This document shows, in pieces, positions 51,908 to 61,090 of a stretch of 64,000 nucleotides of DNA (its first letter is position 1; each line of letters starts with the position of its first letter). A program made the position numbers and the translations under genes. Under the pieces are notes generated by a model. The model was not told where the DNA came from. It was given only the letters and a program-made list of their open reading frames with translations, and made no database searches. The stretch lies in the NCBI GenBank assembly GCA_963798435.1, contig CAWCTF010000006.1, forward strand, positions 248,001 through 312,000, read 5' to 3'. This DNA comes from JALHST01 sp963798435. Lineage in GTDB: Bacteria; Bacteroidota; Bacteroidia; Flavobacteriales; Flavobacteriaceae.

Positions 51908-52903
51908 ATGGAAAACTCTACTTTTTATAACATAAAATCGAAGTTGTACTATTCCCTGAATATCGCGGTGCTCTTCTTCTTTTTTGTCTTGAATTTCTCA
52001 TATGCCACTAGCGCAGCGGTTAATGGGGTGGCAATCAATTCGGTGTCTGACGATAGCGGAAATAAAATCAATACGACTGTTGATATTGACCTTGATGACG
52101 ACGGCATAATAAACTCTAAAGAAGATGCCAATTTCGATGGCGACAATAATCCTGCAACGCATCCGACAGATACCGATGGGGATGGTATCCCCAATTACCT
52201 TGATATTGATTCTGACAATGATGGTATCCTGGATAATGTGGAAGCACAAACGACCGCCGGATATATTGCCCCATGTGGTATCGATACCGATGGCAACGGC
52301 CTTGACGATCATTATGAAGCTACACCGGGAAGTTGTGGAGGATTGACACCTATTGATACTGACTCGGATTCAATACCTGATTATCTTGATATTGACTCGG
52401 ATAATGATGGTATTTTAGACAATGTAGAAGCCCAGACATCAAATAGTTATCAACCGCCGTGTGGTATGGATGGCGATGGCAATGGCTTGGACGATCATTA
52501 CGAATCCCCATCAGGTGGCGGGGAAGGCATCACCCCTGTCAATACCGATGGCGATAATCAACCCGATTTTAGAGACTTGGATTCTGATAACGATGGGATC
52601 TTGGACAATGTGGAAGCACAGCCAACCAATTCCTACCAACCTCCATGTGGTATAGATACCGATGGCAATGGGTTAGATGACCATTACGAGACACATCCTG
52701 GAGATGGAAATGGTATAACCCCGGTTGATACCGATGGTGATCATACCCCAGATTGTAGAGATCTTGACTCTGATGATGACGGATGTTTCGATACCATGGA
52801 GGCAGGTTTTCTGGATGCCTTTGTTATCGGAGAATCGGGACGGATTGTTAGGCAATACAGCTCCCCCAAATGTAGATGGCCATGGTCTGGTCACTTCCGG
52901 TGA
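51908..52903 (+). CDS. N-terminal part of the adhesin (signal peptide and TSP3 repeats)
   Basis: The 331-residue frame has a signal peptide (about 16-33, ending FSYA) and Asp-rich TSP3 repeats with the pattern DxDxDGI-DNVEAQ. Three long copies recur every 186 bp (62 residues), each with DSDNDGILDNVEAQ, a PCG(I/M)D(T/G)DGNGLDDHYE block and a Gly-rich turn. Such repeats bind Ca2+ and act as stiff stalks. The last 20 residues (RIVRQYSSPKCRW and on) are read in the wrong frame and are not part of the original protein. Confidence 0.75.
   Translation: MENSTFYNIKSKLYYSLNIAVLFFFFVLNFSYATSAAVNGVAINSVSDDSGNKINTTVDIDLDDDGIINSKEDANFDGDNNPATHPTDTDGDGIPNYLDIDSDNDGILDNVEAQTTAGYIAPCGIDTDGNGLDDHYEATPGSCGGLTPIDTDSDSIPDYLDIDSDNDGILDNVEAQTSNSYQPPCGMDGDGNGLDDHYESPSGGGEGITPVNTDGDNQPDFRDLDSDNDGILDNVEAQPTNSYQPPCGIDTDGNGLDDHYETHPGDGNGITPVDTDGDHTPDCRDLDSDDDGCFDTMEAGFLDAFVIGESGRIVRQYSSPKCRWPWSGHFR
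52232..52790 (+). repeat. TSP3-type tandem repeats, 186-bp period
   Basis: GATAATGTG/GACAATGTA-like anchors occur at 52232, 52418 and 52604, giving three units of 186 bp (62 residues), the last fading into the linking module. Units differ at many synonymous positions. Confidence 0.75.
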
Positions 52904-55064
52904 AAATGGTGAAGGATATACCTGGCCAAAGGATGCGGATAATGATGGAGTATTAGATTTTCGGGACTCGGGGTATTCAATGGCCTGCGAAGAGATTGTT
53001 ACCAATGATGACACCGTTTCGACCCCTGAGAATACTTCGGTCGATATCGACGTCTTGGCCAACGATTCGGGCATCCCGGCCGATGGTACTTTGACGGTGA
53101 CCGATCCAGACCATGGTACGGTCGTAATCGATGACAACGGCACGCCTGACGATATCACCGATGATTTGGTAACGTATACCCCGGATACCGATTTTATCGG
53201 TAATGATGGTTTTGAATATACGGTTTGCGACGGCTTAGGCCATTGTGATTCGGCTACCGTTACGGTTGAATGTGGGGTTACCCCTTTGATGACCGTCGAT
53301 GATACGGCCACGACCCCAGAGGATACGGCAGTGACCGTTGATATTTTGGCGAACGACTCGGGCATCCCGACTGATGGTGTGCTAACGGTGACCGACCCGG
53401 CCCATGGCATGGTTGTAATCGATGACAATGGCACACCTGACGACACCACTGATGACGCGGTGATCTATACCCCCGAAGTTGGTTATAATGGAGAAGATAG
53501 CTTTACCTATACCGTCTGCGGTACCGCCGATATTTGTGATTCGGCCACGGTAACCATCACTGTGGGTACGCCAGAGCAACTGAATACCGTCGACGATACG
53601 GCCGCGACCCCAGAGGATACGGCAGTGACCGTAGACATCCTGGCGAACGATACGGGGATCCCGACCGATGGCGTCCTGACGGTGACCAATCCGGGCCATG
53701 GCACGGTAGTGATCGATGACAACGGAACACCTGACGACACCACTGACGACACGGTGACCTATACCCCAGAAACGGGCTATAATGGTGAGGACAGCTTTAC
53801 ATACACGGTTTGTGGTACCGCAGACACCTGCGATACGGCTGCAGTAACCATTACTGTGGGTACCCCAGAGCAACTCAATACCGTAGATGATACGGCCACG
53901 ACCCCAGAGGATACGGCAGTGACCGTAGATATTTTGGCGAACGATACGGGGATCCCGACCGATGGCGTCCTGACGGTCACCGACCCGATCCATGGCACGG
54001 TAGTGGTCGATGACAACGGAACACCTGACGACATTACCGACGATTTGGTGACCTATACCCCAGAAACGGGCTATAATGGTGAGGACAGCTTTACATACAC
54101 GGTTTGTGGCACCGCCGATACCTGTGATTCTGCCACGGTAACCATCACTGTGGGTACCCCAGAGCAACTCAATACCGTCGATGATACGGCCGCCACCCCC
54201 GAGGATACGGCAGTGACCGTAGATATTTTGGCGAACGATACGGGGATCCCGACCGATGGCGTCCTGACGGTAACCGACCCGGCCCATGGCACGGTAGTGA
54301 TCGATGACAATGGCACGCCTGACGACATTACCGACGATTTGGTGACCTATACACCTGAAGTTAGCTACAACGGTGAGGATAGCTTTACTTACACAGTTTG
54401 TGATTCGTACGACACCTGTGATACGGCGACTGTAACGGTAACAGTGGGTACTCTATTGACCATTGATGCGGTAGACGATGATTATAGTGCCACTGCTGTA
54501 GATGGTTTAGAAGGTGGTATTGTTGCAGGAAGTGATGTGTTTGATAATGATACCCTGAATGGAGTACCATTAAATCCAGAGGATGTGATTTTGACCTCGT
54601 CTCCTACAGGTCCGTTAACCATACATTCCGATGGTACGGTGGAAGTCGCTGCGAATACATCCGATGGCACCTATACCATTGAATATACGATCTGTGAGCA
54701 ATTAAATCCAGGGAATTGTGATACCGCCACAGTAACTATAGCCGTAGCGAATGATACCGAATCAATTCTGGTTAACCAATTGGTGACTCCGAACGGTGAT
54801 GGAAGAAATGATTTCCTATTTATTCGAGGTATTTCCAGGACAATAAGTAATTCGATAAAGATTTTTAACAGATGGGGTGTCGCCGTATATGAGGGAGATA
54901 ACTATAACAACCAGAATAACGTATTTGATGGCCGGTCGAAAGGAAGGTCCACTTTGAGTGTACAGGAATACCTTCCGGCAGGGGTTTATTTTTATATATT
55001 TGAATATCAATTGGCGAATCAGAGTCCTATTACGAACAGCGGTTATCTATACCTCAGTAAATAA
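52824..55064 (+). CDS. C-terminal part of the adhesin (Ig-like repeats and T9SS domain)
   Basis: After the frame change the protein continues NTAPPNVDGHGLVTSGENGE, then five repeats starting DDTxxTPEDTAVTVDILAND of the bacterial Ig/cadherin-like (tandem-95) kind, a spacer domain, and the type B sorting domain (LVTPNGDGRNDFLFIRGI ... FNRWGVAVYEGDNY ... YLPAGVYFYIFEY) that directs T9SS export. The frame has no credible start of its own: its first possible start, TTG at 52725, lies inside the out-of-frame TSP3 part. Confidence 0.8.
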   Translation, partial: LSENRDGLLGNTAPPNVDGHGLVTSGENGEGYTWPKDADNDGVLDFRDSGYSMACEEIVTNDDTVSTPENTSVDIDVLANDSGIPADGTLTVTDPDHGTVVIDDNGTPDDITDDLVTYTPDTDFIGNDGFEYTVCDGLGHCDSATVTVECGVTPLMTVDDTATTPEDTAVTVDILANDSGIPTDGVLTVTDPAHGMVVIDDNGTPDDTTDDAVIYTPEVGYNGEDSFTYTVCGTADICDSATVTITVGTPEQLNTVDDTAATPEDTAVTVDILANDTGIPTDGVLTVTNPGHGTVVIDDNGTPDDTTDDTVTYTPETGYNGEDSFTYTVCGTADTCDTAAVTITVGTPEQLNTVDDTATTPEDTAVTVDILANDTGIPTDGVLTVTDPIHGTVVVDDNGTPDDITDDLVTYTPETGYNGEDSFTYTVCGTADTCDSATVTITVGTPEQLNTVDDTAATPEDTAVTVDILANDTGIPTDGVLTVTDPAHGTVVIDDNGTPDDITDDLVTYTPEVSYNGEDSFTYTVCDSYDTCDTATVTVTVGTLLTIDAVDDDYSATAVDGLEGGIVAGSDVFDNDTLNGVPLNPEDVILTSSPTGPLTIHSDGTVEVAANTSDGTYTIEYTICEQLNPGNCDTATVTIAVANDTESILVNQLVTPNGDGRNDFLFIRGISRTISNSIKIFNRWGVAVYEGDNYNNQNNVFDGRSKGRSTLSVQEYLPAGVYFYIFEYQLANQSPITNSGYLYLSK
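53289..54464 (+). repeat. Four tandem 294-bp Ig/cadherin-like repeats
   Basis: Unit starts are at 53289, 53583, 53877 and 54171, exactly 294 bp (98 residues) apart. A fifth, older copy lies upstream at about 52990-53288. Units 2 to 4 are nearly identical at the DNA level, for example the GTACCCCAGAGCAACTCAAT block, which points to recent homogenisation. Confidence 0.85.
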
Positions 55065-55079
55065 TTTAGTGAACAACAA

Positions 55080-56033
55080 ATGATGCTACGAAAAAAAATT
55101 TTTCAAACACTATTTTTAATACTGGTTTTTACGGGTATGGTTGTGGCACAACAAGATGCACAATACACCCAGTACATGTACAATACAATGAGCGTGAATC
55201 CTGCCTATGCTGGATCCAGGGGACAATTAAGTATTGCCGCACTGTATAGGTCTCAATGGGTCGGGCTCGATGGAGCACCAAAGTCACAGACGCTGAATCT
55301 ACATTCCCCGATTAGAAATAGCAAACTTGGGTATGGCATATCGATAGTGAATGATAATATCGGCAATGGCGTAGTCCAGGAAACCTATTTTGATGGGGTA
55401 ATTTCATATACGCTCGACGTTTCCCGTGAAGGTAAATTATCTTTTGGATTAAAAGTGGGCGGTGATTTGCTTAGCCTGGATTTTGCAGGATTGCAAAATT
55501 TCGATAATGAGCCCATAAATGGAAATAATATCGAAAATAAATTTTCGCCAAATTTTGGTTTGGGTATCTATTACCATTCGAATTCGTTTTATGCTGGACT
55601 TTCTGCGCCTAACTTAATGCAGACCGAGCATTTTGATAATTCGCAGCGTGATGCAAATTCAGTTCAATTCCTGTCGAAAGATCGAATCAATTTTTACTTT
55701 ATTACGGGGTATGTTATCGACATGAACCAAAGTTTAAAGTTCAAGCCTGCGTTGTTGGCCAAGGTGGTTGGCGGTGCCCCCTTGCAGCTGGATCTTTCTG
55801 CAAGCTTTTTGTTTGACGAGAAATTTACTTTTGGTGCTGCCTATCGTTGGGACGCTGCCCTAAGTGCCATGGCAGGATTTCAAATTACCGATCAATTTAT
55901 GATAGGTCTGGCCTATGATAAAGAAACCACTGAATTAGGCGGTACGCAATTTAACGATGGATCATTTGAAGTTTTTTTAAGATATGAGTTACTCAAATCT
56001 TTTCAAAGGCTTATATCACCTCGTTTCTTTTAA
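55080..56033 (+). CDS. PorP/SprF family type IX secretion membrane protein
   Basis: The 317-residue protein has a signal peptide (ending VVAQ) and the family opening QYTQYMYNTMSVNPAYAGSR, followed by strands of an outer-membrane beta barrel. SprF-type proteins anchor or help secrete a partner adhesin with a type B sorting domain, as SprF does for SprB. It starts 16 bp after the adhesin stop and the PorE-like gene follows 13 bp later, so the three form one unit. Confidence 0.92.
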   Translation: MMLRKKIFQTLFLILVFTGMVVAQQDAQYTQYMYNTMSVNPAYAGSRGQLSIAALYRSQWVGLDGAPKSQTLNLHSPIRNSKLGYGISIVNDNIGNGVVQETYFDGVISYTLDVSREGKLSFGLKVGGDLLSLDFAGLQNFDNEPINGNNIENKFSPNFGLGIYYHSNSFYAGLSAPNLMQTEHFDNSQRDANSVQFLSKDRINFYFITGYVIDMNQSLKFKPALLAKVVGGAPLQLDLSASFLFDEKFTFGAAYRWDAALSAMAGFQITDQFMIGLAYDKETTELGGTQFNDGSFEVFLRYELLKSFQRLISPRFF

Positions 56034-56045
56034 AACTGGTACTAC

Positions 56046-57986
56046 ATGACGAAAATAAGACATACATTATTGATCTACTTGACACTGGCTTTTTGTGGGA
56101 CCATTGCTGCCCAGGATAGACTGTTGTCAAAGGCCAATGAAAAATATGAGTATTATTCATTCAGCCCGGCGATCGATATTTATAAAAGGGTCATGGACAA
56201 AGGTTTTGTTTCAGCCGATCTCTTGAAAAAGCTGGGGAATTCATATTATTTCAACGCAGATTATCAAGAAGCGGCCGATACTTACAAAAAATTGGTTACG
56301 GAATACCCATCGGAAGTAGGCCCAGATTACTATTTCAGGTATGCCCAGACCCTTAAATCACTAGGAGACTATGAAAGTGCTAATGCCATGATGGGTAAAT
56401 TTTCAGATATGGCAACAAGCGATCTAGTTGCCTCGGCATACAAAAGTGAGAAGGATTATTTGTCAGAAATCAAGAAAAATTCAGGCCGATATACCATCGA
56501 CACATTTGCGTATAATTCGCCTTATTCTGAATTTGCACCATCTTATTATAAAGAAGGGCTCATTTTTTCTTCGGACAGGGATACGGGCAATTTGGCCAAG
56601 TACCGCCATACCTGGAATGGCCAGGATTTTTTGGATTTATACATGGTAAATACCGATAGTACCTCAGGGAAGGTCGTCAAGAAACTGGGCGATTTAGTGA
56701 ATACTAGGTTGCATGAATCGAATTCGGTCGCGACCAAGGACGGCAATACCCTTTATTTCACACGAAATAATTTTAAGGATGGCAAACCTGTAAAGGATGA
56801 AAATGGGGTAATCCGCCTTAAATTATTAAAATCGAGTCTTGTCGAAGGGGAATGGGCCGATGTAGTAGAACTTCCCTTCAATAGCGATACCTATTCAGTT
56901 GCGAATCCCAGTTTAAGTGCCGATGAAAAGACCTTGTACTTCGCTTCTGACATGCCCGGGACGATTGGCGGATCTGACATATTCAAAGTTACCATTAATG
57001 AGGATGACAGCTACGGGAAACCCGAAAATTTGGGAAGCACTATTAACACCGAAGCCAGGGAAACCTTTCCTTTTGTAACCGATAAGGATATACTTTATTT
57101 TTCTTCCGACGGGCATCCTGGGCTTGGCGGTTTGGATGTGTTCGCTACGAAAATAGCCAATGGAAAATTTAACGGTCGCGTAGTAAATGTAGGGGAACCA
57201 GTGAACGGCAAAATGGACGATTTTACGTTCATCATAAATGAAGATACTAAAAAGGGGTATTTTGCCTCGAACCGTACCGATGGCATGGGCGCTGATGATA
57301 TTTACAGTTTTTTAGAGACGCGGCCATTGAATCTAGATTGCGTTCAAGGAATTACTGGGACAGTAAGAGACAAGATATCGAATGAGTTACTGGTAGGGGC
57401 GACCGTGCGGGTAATCGATGAGAATAATGAAGAGGTTTCATCTGCGATAACCGATTTTAATGGTAATTATGTGCTCTCACTGGATTGTGACCAGGGAAAT
57501 TTTGTTAGGGCCCAAATGCAAGGATATATCCCGGCAGAGGAATTTTTGGTGAAATCAGATGGTAAGCCGCGGATTATTGATTTTTACTTAGAACGGGAAA
57601 AGGTAACAGCGGGTTCTGGAGACGATTTGGCCAAGTTGCTCCAACTCAGTACGATCTATTTTGATTTTGACAAATATAATATCAGAAAAGATTCGGAAGT
57701 CGAGGTACAAAAAGTAATTGCCGCTATGGAAAAATATCCGAGCTTAAAAATCAAGGTAAATTCACATACCGACAGTAGGGGTAGGGATGCATACAATCTA
57801 TGGCTTTCGCAAAAAAGGGCCGAATCGACTGTAAATTATATGGTTGCCCAGGGTATCTCGAAAGATCGGCTCCAAGGGGAAGGTTTTGGGGAAACCAAAT
57901 TGGTCAATAACTGCTCCAATGGCGTAAAATGTTCCGCTCAAGAGCATGAGTTGAACCGTAGATCTGAGTTTATCATTATCGAATAA
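56046..57986 (+). CDS. PorE-like OmpA family protein (TPR, PD40, CarboxypepD_reg, OmpA)
   Basis: The 646-residue protein has a signal peptide (to about 22), TPR-like helices (about 28-140), WD40/PD40 beta-propeller repeats (LIFSSDRDTGNL, LYFASDMPGTIGGSDI, LYFSSDGHPGLGGLDV, GYFASNRTDGMGADDI), a carboxypeptidase-regulatory-like domain (about 435-520) and a C-terminal OmpA peptidoglycan-binding domain (IYFDFDKYNIRKDS, NSHTDSRGRDAYN). This is the PorE architecture, which links the T9SS machinery or its surface substrate to the cell wall. It is the third gene of the adhesin unit. Confidence 0.93.
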   Translation: MTKIRHTLLIYLTLAFCGTIAAQDRLLSKANEKYEYYSFSPAIDIYKRVMDKGFVSADLLKKLGNSYYFNADYQEAADTYKKLVTEYPSEVGPDYYFRYAQTLKSLGDYESANAMMGKFSDMATSDLVASAYKSEKDYLSEIKKNSGRYTIDTFAYNSPYSEFAPSYYKEGLIFSSDRDTGNLAKYRHTWNGQDFLDLYMVNTDSTSGKVVKKLGDLVNTRLHESNSVATKDGNTLYFTRNNFKDGKPVKDENGVIRLKLLKSSLVEGEWADVVELPFNSDTYSVANPSLSADEKTLYFASDMPGTIGGSDIFKVTINEDDSYGKPENLGSTINTEARETFPFVTDKDILYFSSDGHPGLGGLDVFATKIANGKFNGRVVNVGEPVNGKMDDFTFIINEDTKKGYFASNRTDGMGADDIYSFLETRPLNLDCVQGITGTVRDKISNELLVGATVRVIDENNEEVSSAITDFNGNYVLSLDCDQGNFVRAQMQGYIPAEEFLVKSDGKPRIIDFYLEREKVTAGSGDDLAKLLQLSTIYFDFDKYNIRKDSEVEVQKVIAAMEKYPSLKIKVNSHTDSRGRDAYNLWLSQKRAESTVNYMVAQGISKDRLQGEGFGETKLVNNCSNGVKCSAQEHELNRRSEFIIIE

Positions 57987-58300
57987 AGTAGTTTTATTTG
58001 AAGCTAGTTTCTATGTTACGTAGGCCATGTCAGTGGCTGCTTTTCTAATTTTAAGCACTAGGCAATCCTCGACTATTAGCTGCCTGATCGATATACTACA
58101 ATTCCAAACGAGGCCATATTTTGTAAGAATTTGAATAGCATACCCCAATAATCGATTGCTTCACTCATGCAATCAGAGCCTTCACAACAATTATTTATTT
58201 TTCGATTGAGGTACTTCTATATTTGTTTGGTTAAAGCCATTGTGTAGTGAACCTAGGCAATAATTAAAAGTACAAGCATAAAACAAATGGGAACTTTTCG
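57987..58300. other. 314-bp gap with a promoter-like site
   Basis: Apart from the -7 element at 58218-58225 no gene, repeat or hairpin stands out. It separates the SprF/PorE unit from the lectin gene. Confidence 0.4.
58218..58225 (+). promoter_or_regulatory. Possible -7 element for the lectin gene
   Basis: TATATTTG is a full TAnnTTTG match, 75 bp before the ATG at 58301. No -33 TTTG stands at the right distance. Confidence 0.5.
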
Positions 58301-61090
58301 ATGAGAATCATTAGCGATTTGAAACTACTATTTTTGCTTATTGCATTCGTTTGTTGCACCCAGTTGTTTTCGCAGCAGACATATCGCGATAATTTTAGTA
58401 GTGTATCCTATTCGAACAATAATGGGAATACAAACTTTTCGGCAGGTTGGAATGACAGTGAAGATGGGAGTCCTTCTAATGGTAGAATCGATATTAATGG
58501 GGGGCGATTACGGTTCAATAACCTTGATGGGAGAAATATAAGTAGGACCCTGAATCTTTCCGGAGCGAGCTCGGTGACACTAACGCTAGACTATGATGCA
58601 ACCTCCCGAGGAGGCGAAGGTCTGGATGTGGAGCTTTGGAATTACAGTACTTCGTCATGGCAAACGGTCGCCACAATAAATACCAATGCAACCGGTACAA
58701 TTTCATATGCACTAACGGCCAATCAAATTTCAGCTTCCTCTGCAATCCGTTTTGTAGGAACTGATACTAGTTGGAGCAATGGGGATATTATAACTATTGA
58801 TAACGTCTTGTTAACGGCTAATATGGGTTCATCCGACTCTGATGGTGATGGTATAAATGATTCGTCAGATCTAGATGATGACAATGATGGTATTTTAGAT
58901 ACCACTGAATGTCAGGGATCTGGAAGTTGTAATACATATGACAGTGATGGCGATGGTGTTCCTAATAGATTGGATCTCGATAGTGATAACGACGGTATTT
59001 ATGATGCCGTAGAAGCTGGACATGGTATTTCTCATACCAATGGTGTTTTATCCGGGGCTGTTGGCACGGATGGGGTTCCCAATAGTGTGCAAGCTTCGGG
59101 GCAAACTAATAGTGGGAATGTCAATTATACAGTAAGGGATAGCGATAGTGATGGGAACGGGGATTTTTTAGAATCCGATAGTGATAATGATGGATGTAAT
59201 GATGTGCGCGAGGCTGGTTTTACTGAAAACGGCTCTAAATCTGGGGAGTTAAACGGATCTGGATACAGTGCGACCACCGGACGTGTTACAGGCAATGCCA
59301 ATGGCTATACTACTCCATCTGATAATGATTCCAACGGCACCTATGATTATCGGGAGGCTGGGAGTCCGCCTAATATTACCGGCCAACCTTCGGATCAAAA
59401 CATAAGCAATGGAGGCAATGCAACATTCACGGTTGTAGTAACTGGAGGTGGTACCTTTAGTTACCAATGGCAAAAAAGCAACAACGGTGGAGGTAGTTAT
59501 TCAAATATTTCTGGGGCAACCGCTGCTTCCTATACCCTTGTTGGAGCAAACAATGGAGACAACGGAGATTATTTTCGCGTGATTGTGACAAAAACCGCCA
59601 GTAATTACATATGCAGTACTACAGTCACTTCTAATGCCGCGATGCTAAATGTTATTAATGAACCGCCAACAATAACCGCTTCAGGTGATCAAGAATATTG
59701 CCCAAGCAGTATGGTGCCCATAGTAAACAGTGTTTCAATCACAGATCCTGATGACATCAGTGCCGATTTAGTCATTATTCAAATATCTTCGGGATATGTT
59801 AATGGAGAGGATTTACTGACACTTACGGGTTCTCATCCAACGATTATAGCGAGTTGGAGTGTTACAGAAGGAAAACTAACACTTACAGGGCCAGCTACCT
59901 TAGCTGCTTTTGAATCGGCAATATTGGCTGTACAGTATTCAAGTAGTTCAGGAAGTCCTTCGGGTACAAGACAATTTTCAATTACCATCGGTAACGCAAA
60001 TTATTTACCGGCTACCGGACACTATTATGAATATGTAGATAGCCTGGGAATTACATGGACCTCGGCAAATACCGCGGCGAACGCACGGACCTACTATGGA
60101 TTGCAAGGTTATTTGGCAACTTTGACATCCCAAGTGGAGGCCGATTTTTCCGGGTCCCAGGCATTAGGAGTAGGCTGGATAGGTGCCAGTGACGCAGCAA
60201 CCGAAGGGGTATGGTTGTGGGTTACTGGTCCTGAGGCCGGACTCAATTTTTGGAATGGCACTGCTGGGGGTAGCTCTCCCAATTTCGCATTTTGGAATAC
60301 AGGCGAACCCAATCAATCTGGTAATGAGGACTATGCCCATATCACTCACCCCAATGTGAATCCCAATGGATCCTGGAATGATTTATCCAATACAGGAGCT
60401 GCATCTGGGGATTATCAGCCCCAAGGTTATGTCGTGGAGTATGGCGGAATGCCTGGTGACCCAGTACTTAACCTTACTGCCACTACTACTTTGACTGTTG
60501 ATAGTACGGCTCCAACGGCGAGCAATCCATTACCAATAAATGTGAATTGTGCCAGTGAGGTACCTGCACCGGATATTACAGTAGTCACCGACGAGGCCGA
60601 TAACTGTACAATCGTTCCTACGGTTAGTTTTATAAATGATAGCAGTGATGGAGGGAGTAATCCAGAGATAATAACCCGAACCTATCGCATCTCGGATGCT
60701 TCAGGTAATACTGTTGATGTCTATCAAACAATTACTGTCAATCCCTTCTCAATCTCCACGCAGCCTGCCGACCAAAGTATTGGTGCTGGTGCTTCCACTA
60801 ATTTTACCGTTTCGGCCAATTTTGTAGATACGTATCAATGGCAGGTAAGTGATAATGGTGGTTTTAGTTTCACCGACATTTCTAATGGTCCCCAATATTC
60901 AGGGTCAAATACAAACACATTATCGGTTAATAATTGCGATATCGATATGAACGGATTCTTGTATCGTGTAATTCTATCTAATTCAGGTTCTGCATGTCCT
61001 GTCATCAATTCAAACAATGCGCTTTTGAGTGTGCAGATAGGAACCGTAATTACAAATAGAAGAATTACATATCGGGTGAATAGAAATTGA
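58301..61090 (+). CDS. Secreted modular protein with TSP3, Ig-like and C-type lectin domains
   Basis: The 929-residue protein has a signal peptide (ending CCTQLFSQ), an N-terminal beta-sandwich (about 30-175), TSP3 repeats (DSDGDGINDSSDLDDDNDGI and on, about 180-350), an Ig-like domain (TFSYQWQKSNNGG, about 365-455), and a C-type lectin domain at about 570-720. The lectin has WIGASD, the sugar-site EPN motif in NTGEPNQSGNED and the WND motif in GSWNDLSN, so Ca2+-dependent mannose-type binding is plausible. A HYR-like domain and a second Ig-like domain follow. The end (VITNRRITYRVNRN) is not a recognisable T9SS type A or B signal. Confidence 0.85.
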   Translation: MRIISDLKLLFLLIAFVCCTQLFSQQTYRDNFSSVSYSNNNGNTNFSAGWNDSEDGSPSNGRIDINGGRLRFNNLDGRNISRTLNLSGASSVTLTLDYDATSRGGEGLDVELWNYSTSSWQTVATINTNATGTISYALTANQISASSAIRFVGTDTSWSNGDIITIDNVLLTANMGSSDSDGDGINDSSDLDDDNDGILDTTECQGSGSCNTYDSDGDGVPNRLDLDSDNDGIYDAVEAGHGISHTNGVLSGAVGTDGVPNSVQASGQTNSGNVNYTVRDSDSDGNGDFLESDSDNDGCNDVREAGFTENGSKSGELNGSGYSATTGRVTGNANGYTTPSDNDSNGTYDYREAGSPPNITGQPSDQNISNGGNATFTVVVTGGGTFSYQWQKSNNGGGSYSNISGATAASYTLVGANNGDNGDYFRVIVTKTASNYICSTTVTSNAAMLNVINEPPTITASGDQEYCPSSMVPIVNSVSITDPDDISADLVIIQISSGYVNGEDLLTLTGSHPTIIASWSVTEGKLTLTGPATLAAFESAILAVQYSSSSGSPSGTRQFSITIGNANYLPATGHYYEYVDSLGITWTSANTAANARTYYGLQGYLATLTSQVEADFSGSQALGVGWIGASDAATEGVWLWVTGPEAGLNFWNGTAGGSSPNFAFWNTGEPNQSGNEDYAHITHPNVNPNGSWNDLSNTGAASGDYQPQGYVVEYGGMPGDPVLNLTATTTLTVDSTAPTASNPLPINVNCASEVPAPDITVVTDEADNCTIVPTVSFINDSSDGGSNPEIITRTYRISDASGNTVDVYQTITVNPFSISTQPADQSIGAGASTNFTVSANFVDTYQWQVSDNGGFSFTDISNGPQYSGSNTNTLSVNNCDIDMNGFLYRVILSNSGSACPVINSNNALLSVQIGTVITNRRITYRVNRN

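Larger units (their letters stand above)
51908..55064 (+). pseudogene. T9SS type B surface adhesin broken by a +1 frameshift
   Basis: Joined, the two parts would make one secreted protein of about 1050 residues: signal peptide, TSP3-type calcium-binding repeats, a linking module, five Ig/cadherin-like repeats, a spacer domain and a gliding-type (CHU_C, type B) T9SS sorting domain. The frame changes by one base near 52824-52832. The linking module (CFDTMEAGF ... NVDGHGLVTSGENGEGYT ... GVLDFRDSG) is read across the change and parallels the intact module in the lectin protein at 59190-59360, which is why I regard it as one gene. It could be a true mutation, a sequencing error, or a phase-variable or programmed shift. 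SprF- and PorE-like partners follow. Confidence 0.75.

Noticed and set aside
53382..54287. A 301-codon open frame antisense to the adhesin repeats
   Set aside because: It is the mirror of the 294-bp repeats on the other strand, with periodic Gly/Arg/Ile-rich sequence and no start context. The plus-strand frame has clear domains.
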